In this document: piece after piece, positions 59,610-64,000 of the stretch
How positions within the stretch are numbered: the first letter of the stretch is position 1
Layout: every line of letters starts with the position of its first letter
From: Hyposmocoma kahamanoa
Lineage: Eukaryota; Arthropoda; Insecta; Lepidoptera; Cosmopterigidae
Assembly (NCBI RefSeq): GCF_003589595.1
Contig: NW_020653856.1
Coordinates: 3,803,574-3,867,573, forward strand
DNA: 64,000 nt
Reading direction: 5' to 3'
Program-made: the position numbers and the translations under genes
Notes under the pieces: generated by a model
Database searches by the model: none
Told to the model about the DNA's origin: nothing
The model's input: the letters and a program-made list of their open reading frames with translations, nothing else

Positions 59610-60338
59610 AATTAAATACTGTTTGGAAACCAAAGGACCGGCAGCTACCTTGTCCAACTAATTAGAATACCATGCCGCGAGGACCCAATTTTATTAATTT
59701 AATTTAGGCCTAGCTTTTATTGTAATGTCTAAATTAGCTAGTTTAAACTTAAATAAATAACTTATAAGCCAACTTACTCTTTAAACGTATACTTACTTAA
59801 GTACAGAACACAAATTTCAACCCTAAAGCTGGAATCTCTTCACTCTTTCCTGTAGAACGCTTAAGAAGGCTGTCAGAACCAGAAGGTCGCCTATTGGGTC
59901 AGGTATCTTAGGGCATCAACTGGTGAGCATGATTCTCTTTAAGAAACGGAATCGGAACGATTTTTTTCGCTCTTATTGCATGATCATAATGGTTTTTCTG
60001 ACCGGCTTATTGCGAATCTCTATCGATAAGTGTGATGACTCTCAAGGGTGAGGAGAGGGAAACGTCATTTGTTTTGCAGAGGTTGTGAACCTTCTTCGAC
60101 AAGCTTGGCTTCATCGGTGATTTATATATGGTATGTAAATTTCTTTCAAAATTAAACAATCACCGAAACAATACTCGCGCTGCATGTTTAGCGGAAAAAT
60201 ATTGAAAATGCATTTCTTTTAACAATAGTGCAAAATGCATTGTTTATATAATTGTGACCAGCTATATACGAGCTGAGGCCAGAACTTAGGACAATAGTGA
60301 ATTAATGTTCCGAAGGTCAGGACATTGAGTAGTCCAAA
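59610..60338. other. Upstream region of paralogue B
   Basis: No coding signal or named repeat; TATA-like boxes at 60245 and 60263. Confidence 0.5.
60263..60268 (+). promoter_or_regulatory. TATA-like box upstream of paralogue B
   Basis: TATATA lies 71 bp before the start codon (a second TATATA is at 60245-60250). Transcription would start near 60293-60298, leaving a 5' leader of about 45 nt. No equivalent is obvious upstream of 54611. Confidence 0.3.
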
Positions 60339-60399
60339 ATGGAGTTTAAAGGTTGTTTGTTAGTCTGTTTGACGATTTGCGTGACAATAACGGCTGCTG
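60339..60399 (+). CDS. Paralogue B exon 1: signal peptide
   Basis: 61 nt with one leftover base, as in paralogue A. Cysteines at 6, 10 and 14 align exactly with those in A. Confidence 0.73.
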
Positions 60400-63367
60400 G
60401 TAAGATTTTCGTATTCTTTACAATTTAGTTGTAATTAGGTATATTTACTTCTAGGGCATGCCGATCTTTAGCACCAATTTTTAGTAGCAGCACTTAGTTG
60501 TCCTTGTTCAAGTCCAGGGAAGTACTGCCGCCTTCCCTATTTCTGCTCCCAACTAGTAGGCATCGAGTATATAACCAGAAATAGAGATGAAATGTCATTT
60601 AATTTGTTTGAAAACTATTCTGCCATATCATTAGTGACAACTGCGCTCCGATTGGCCAGTTCGAATTCGAAACAATTGACGGGTGTCGTCAATTGTTTCA
60701 CTTTAAACTAGAGCTTTGATATAATGGACGAAAATTGAAAAATTACGTAATTTAATATTTAATTGATTACCGATGAAATGTGATTCTGTTTGTTTTGTAA
60801 TTATTTGCTGATTTTCCCACACTACCGAAAGGACTAGACACTATAGTTAGAGATATTATCTTTATTACAATAAATACAGAATATTTTTGGAATATACGGA
60901 GACGTACGACGTACGTCCATTGTTGGCGCTGTACTATTTTAGCTTTCTACTTTGTGTTGACATTTAAAAGTGATATCAGTACCATTTGACTGATAAGTTA
61001 CCAGAGGTGGATTATTTCGTCTCTATTTCCGGTTATATACTCGATGGCAGTAGGTAATGTGAGCACATATTTCAAGCACATAGGAATTGTCAACTTATGT
61101 CTCAGAGTGACGAGCGCAGTGGCAGTGCCACTCAGATCTTTGTGATTTAAAGCTCTGAGGCAACTGTTATGAACAGGCGTGTCCCTTACTACCAGACACA
61201 CAATTCAAATAAAATTACGTACATACATCGATTCAAAATTCTAAGTATGTTTTATGTCCTGATCATTGACTTACAATTATATGGACGACGGGTCTAATAC
61301 ACAAACCACGAAAAAAATGTCCCAAGTGAACCTATTTAAACGTAGTGACATGTAAAGGAATATGAAAAAGCTAAAACGTTGAATTTAAATTGTAATGTCA
61401 TCGCAGTACTGTCTAATTTTGCTTGATTCGCTGTCAGTCGAACAAACAAAGACTAAAGCGTGAATGACGCTCTGTATACGATTTTAACGCCCTATAAGTT
61501 CGGACACTTTTTAGCGCGGACCCGACGTCCATATAATTGTAAGTCAATGGTCCTGATGCAATTAATTCATTTTCTACGTAATTCCAAGTTACGTGTTTTA
61601 GTGTTTATCGTTTCTGACATTTGCAAACAAATAATAAATACTTGTTATGTTATTATCATGATAATTACCTGGTAATTAACTGATTTTTATCCGATAATTA
61701 TCCATGCTGATTCATAGTTTTATCTCTTTAATGTTTGATTGAAAATGGCTTTACACAGACACAATCGCGCGTGATTAAGCACGCGTGTAAAGACGTTGGA
61801 AGGAAAGGGGAAAGACCGCGCGCTTGCGCCCATCACACGCGCACTCCAACACGCCTGTGCTATTAACCTTTACGCGGACACTCTTTCCATTGTAACAAAA
61901 TCAAACACGAGCAATCGAAAGAACGTTAGCTTTAAAAAAACCACACAAGTGATCACGCACGATAGCGCGTGCAAGCTTTCCCGCGCACATTCCTGATCAC
62001 GCACGATAGAGTGACTGTGTAAACTGTGACAACTGTAAAGAGGACTAATGACGAAAGGTAGAAAAACTAAAAAAACACGAAGAAAGATCTTTAGGAAAAC
62101 GTTTGGCTGCATCTTTGATAAAAACACATAATTCATATAAGTCAAGATATATCAAGTATGCCTAATTATTCCTTCAAACCTTTGTGGTAGTAAAATATAA
62201 TGGTAGATATGTGATGTATAATGTTCGATTTTGTTTTATTACTTACATATTTATCGGTCAATGGCAAGTTTGTTGAAAACTGAGAGAAAAATTAAATCTA
62301 TTCATGTTATCAGTTAATTTATTTACGGTATTACTTAAGAGTCGGTACTACCTCAGCTCGAATTCAATTTTTTCCCGTAATAATACGGTTCATTTTGCTT
62401 GGGTCGATAGCAACACTGGCTTAATATCAGAGTTTATTTTTTTACAAACGACACTAATGCTGTTTGAAAAATGAATATCGTATAGTATGCGTGTTCTATT
62501 TAGTTCAGTTGATATATAAAAGAAATGGTATAAGTTTGTGTTTTTTTTATTTGATATCGTGCAAATTTTTAGTAATTGTGCTATCACACTATATAGTAAT
62601 CAGTATATATCCTCAATTTTACCATATATATTTTTCGAAAGTGATTGATTCAATATTTTCACTGTTTCCACGGAATTAACTAAAGCCATTTGAGGTGGAG
62701 TGGAGTCATTTGCCAGTCATGTATAAAAAAAAAAACAAAAAAAAAAAGTTGTATCGACTTTTCAGTGATATCATTCATATTGATTCGCTCTGGGCATTTT
62801 GGAGCGAAAAGTGTCGTTTTTATTTTGACTTTCAATTGTTTTGTGAAATCTTGCTTAAAGTGGAATAGGATAGTTTTGTTGTGCCTTAATCGAAGATTAA
62901 AACGCGAAATTATATGAATCTCGAACTAAAATACCCGTATCGGCCCGTTTTAAGGAATCCCGAGTCAATCCAAGCACGCCGCCTCAAATTGCCTATCCTC
63001 TTTGTGGCGGCCATATTTACAGAAACATAATTAAACTTCATGTTTAGGCTGATGGCTTTGCCAAAGCCTTAAAAAAATTTTTTTTTAAATCATTCATAGG
63101 TTTTATATTTCTCATATAAAATGAGTAGCCAAAAATAATATTGATAGAATGGTACATTTACATTTAAAAATTTTTACATTTTTAGAACAGGCTTATGTTA
63201 AAATGTTTAACTTCTTGACGGGACAAATGAACGCCCTTTCGACCACATTCAATGGCATACAGAACACAGTCAAGACCTTACCGAACAAAGTCCAGAATGT
63301 TACTAAAAACTGGTGGAAACCTGTTGAACAAACTTGGAAGAAATTGTACAAAGTTGTGTCCCAATAA
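60339..63367 (+). CDS. Small secreted cationic peptide, paralogue B
   Basis: Join 60339-60399, 63186-63367; 80 residues. Exon 1 encodes MEFKG then CLLVCLTICVTITAA, a clear signal peptide with a plausible cleavage site after Ala19-Ala20, and ends g/gtaaga. Exon 2 (acceptor atttttag/a) rebuilds Glu21 and encodes a 60-residue Cys-free mature part: 8 Lys, 2 Glu, no Arg, rich in Asn/Gln/Thr, with the Trp motif NWWKPVEQTWKKLYK near the C-terminus and stop TAA. It is a tandem paralogue of the gene at 54611: same first-exon length, same intron phase and position, 9 of the first 20 residues identical. The intron (2.8 kb) contains five or more transposon insertions. Function unknown; secretion is well supported. 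Confidence 0.75.
60517..61205 (+). repeat. SINE1 split by the CATCGAG TIR element
   Basis: 60517-60560 is the 5' end; 61047-61205 continues with the core. The TIR element between is therefore younger. Confidence 0.8.
60561..61046. mobile_element. TIR element with CATCGAGTATATAACC ends, in paralogue B intron
   Basis: 486 bp; about 33-bp inverted ends with one mismatch. Flanks are ctagtagg / gcagtagg (6 of 8), probably an aged 8-bp duplication. It splits a SINE1 copy (60517-60560 and 61047-61205). Confidence 0.85.
61264..61549. mobile_element. hAT-like MITE, copy 5 (intron of paralogue B)
   Basis: 286 bp; perfect target duplication gtcctgat. Same length as copy 1, so about 286 bp is the probable full length. 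Confidence 0.9.
61750..62021. mobile_element. MITE with TTTACACAG ends
   Basis: Inverted ends TTTACACAGACAC ... GTGACTGTGTAAA, each followed inward by a GCGTGAT-type block. GATCACGCACGATAG is repeated at about 61951 and 61994. GC-rich interior, no credible ORF. Confidence 0.65.
62335..62700 (+). repeat. R13 repeat
   Basis: Begins GGTACTACCTCAGCTCGAATT and ends AAAGCCATTTGAGGTGG. Matching pieces lie at 4163-4364 and 5035-5160 (split by the 4365-4757 MITE and a SINE1), at about 5760-5810, and at 28300-28415. No coding. Confidence 0.7.
62780..63080 (+). repeat. SINE5 copy 3 (paralogue B intron)
   Basis: Same element, ending about 105 bp upstream of the exon 2 acceptor. Confidence 0.8.
63186..63367 (+). 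CDS. Paralogue B exon 2: mature peptide
   Basis: The exon starts at EQAYVK and ends KVVSQ-TAA. Hydrophobic residues recur every 3-4 positions in the first half (YVKMFNFLTGQMNALSTTF), and a Trp/Lys-rich second half follows. AATAAA overlaps the stop codon. Confidence 0.75.
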
Positions 63368-63368
63368 A
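63363..63368 (+). terminator. AATAAA overlapping the stop codon of paralogue B
   Basis: Bases CAATAAAC contain both the TAA stop and an AATAAA. If used, the 3' UTR would be only about 20-30 nt. A second AATAAA lies at 63568-63573 and would give a 3' UTR of about 200 nt. Confidence 0.35.
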
Positions 63369-63720
63369 CCCAAGATTATGGACGCCGGCGCCGGAGTACT
63401 GAAGGTGAGGTAACGTTCAAATATTTTTTTTATTATTTAACCTATTGATCAGTATTTATTTTCTTTTTTTTTCATTTATTTATAAGGCACCAAGTAAAGT
63501 ATATCATAAATACATTACAATCTAGCCAAATACAAAACTAATAAGTAATTTACATTTCACTTAATCTAATAAATCAACAAATTATACTAAGAATTCACCC
63601 ACTGGCAATTTTCTTATCACCTATTAAGGCGATGACACTTTTATCATGTAATCTTTTTGTTCAGTGTCACTGGCACTAATTAATTTAATCTTACAAACAC
63701 CTCACTAGTTCAGTTTGTCG

Positions 63721-64000
63721 GTTTTAATCGTCTTAATAATATTTGTGTGGTCAAGGAGTTGAATGGCCTCGACGTTCACATGATGTTGAAGCCTGCGTTG
63801 GTGGGCTTCGGCGTATTTCTGTACCTATCTTGTCTACGAATGCCATTTCCAAGTTTCGATGGAGGTCTTCTTTTCATACGTACCAAGGGGCTTTCACAAT
63901 ATTCCTAAGTACTTTATACTGGAAACGTTGAATAACATCTATGTTGATGTTTGTGGTGCAGCCCCAGAGTCGTATACCATAGGTCCTGAAAGGGGTGTAA
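63721..64000 (-). pseudogene. Jockey-type LINE reverse-transcriptase fragment, running off the window
   Basis: Minus strand from the window edge: YTPFRTYGIRLWGCTTNINI, IQRFQYKVLRNIVKAPWYV, then an in-frame stop and EDLHRNLEM. Jockey proteins have KPIWTYGIQLWG..QRFQSK..LR.I..APWYV here. Frame-broken, so not active. Confidence 0.8.

Noticed and set aside
1..64000. CRISPR arrays, bacterial operons or riboswitches
   Set aside because: No regularly spaced repeats with unique spacers, no Shine-Dalgarno-linked gene runs; the DNA is eukaryotic.

Overview
The window looks like nuclear DNA from an insect, most likely a moth or butterfly (Lepidoptera). It is AT-rich, has short genes with small spliced exons, and is packed with tRNA-headed SINEs, LINE 3' ends and many small inverted-repeat DNA elements of the kinds common in lepidopteran genomes. 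There are no bacterial-style operons; most long open frames are chance or transposon remnants. The lepidopteran assignment is inference from repeat style and gene content, not a database match.

Three protein-coding genes and one tRNA gene can be supported, all on the + strand. (1) 29698-35421 holds the 3' part of a docking-protein gene (Dok type): the end of an IRS-type PTB domain plus a long serine-rich tail with many tyrosine motifs, in five exons whose splice phases all agree (701 residues from the first complete codon). Its 5' exons (PH domain and start of the PTB) were not found. (2) 54611-56589 and (3) 60339-63367 are two small two-exon genes. Each has a 61-nt first exon encoding a signal peptide, a phase-1 intron at the same codon, and a second exon encoding a lysine-rich, cysteine-free mature peptide of about 60-65 residues. 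Their signal peptides share M-E-x3-C-L-L-x-C-L-x2-C, so they are paralogues in tandem. They are the best candidates here for something undescribed. (4) 43605-43676 is an intact tRNA-Asp(GTC) gene with a T6 terminator.

The rest is mostly mobile DNA. 1-29.6 kb has no recognisable exon: it holds LINE remnants (some nested), tRNA-headed SINEs, a GC-rich MITE near 1.9 kb, a MITE with perfect 30-bp ends at 4.4-4.8 kb, a palindrome at 13.2-13.5 kb, a 948-bp TIR element at 14.9-15.8 kb, a tandem duplication at 23.8-24.3 kb and a large inverted repeat at 26.4-29.3 kb. After the docking-protein gene, 36-37 kb is a three-level nest of mobile elements. 40-54 kb carries the tRNA, a 1.67-kb TIR element with TTA target duplication, LINE copies, and a pair of strong hairpins at 51.2 kb. 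54-64 kb holds the two peptide genes, whose introns are filled with mobile elements.

Five copies of one short hAT-like MITE (CATTGACTTACAA ends, 8-bp target duplications) and about 17 insertions of one roughly 300-bp interspersed repeat (called SINE1 here) tie the window together; cross-interruptions give relative insertion ages. Family names (SINE1-5, LINE-A/B, R4, R13) are local labels, not database names.
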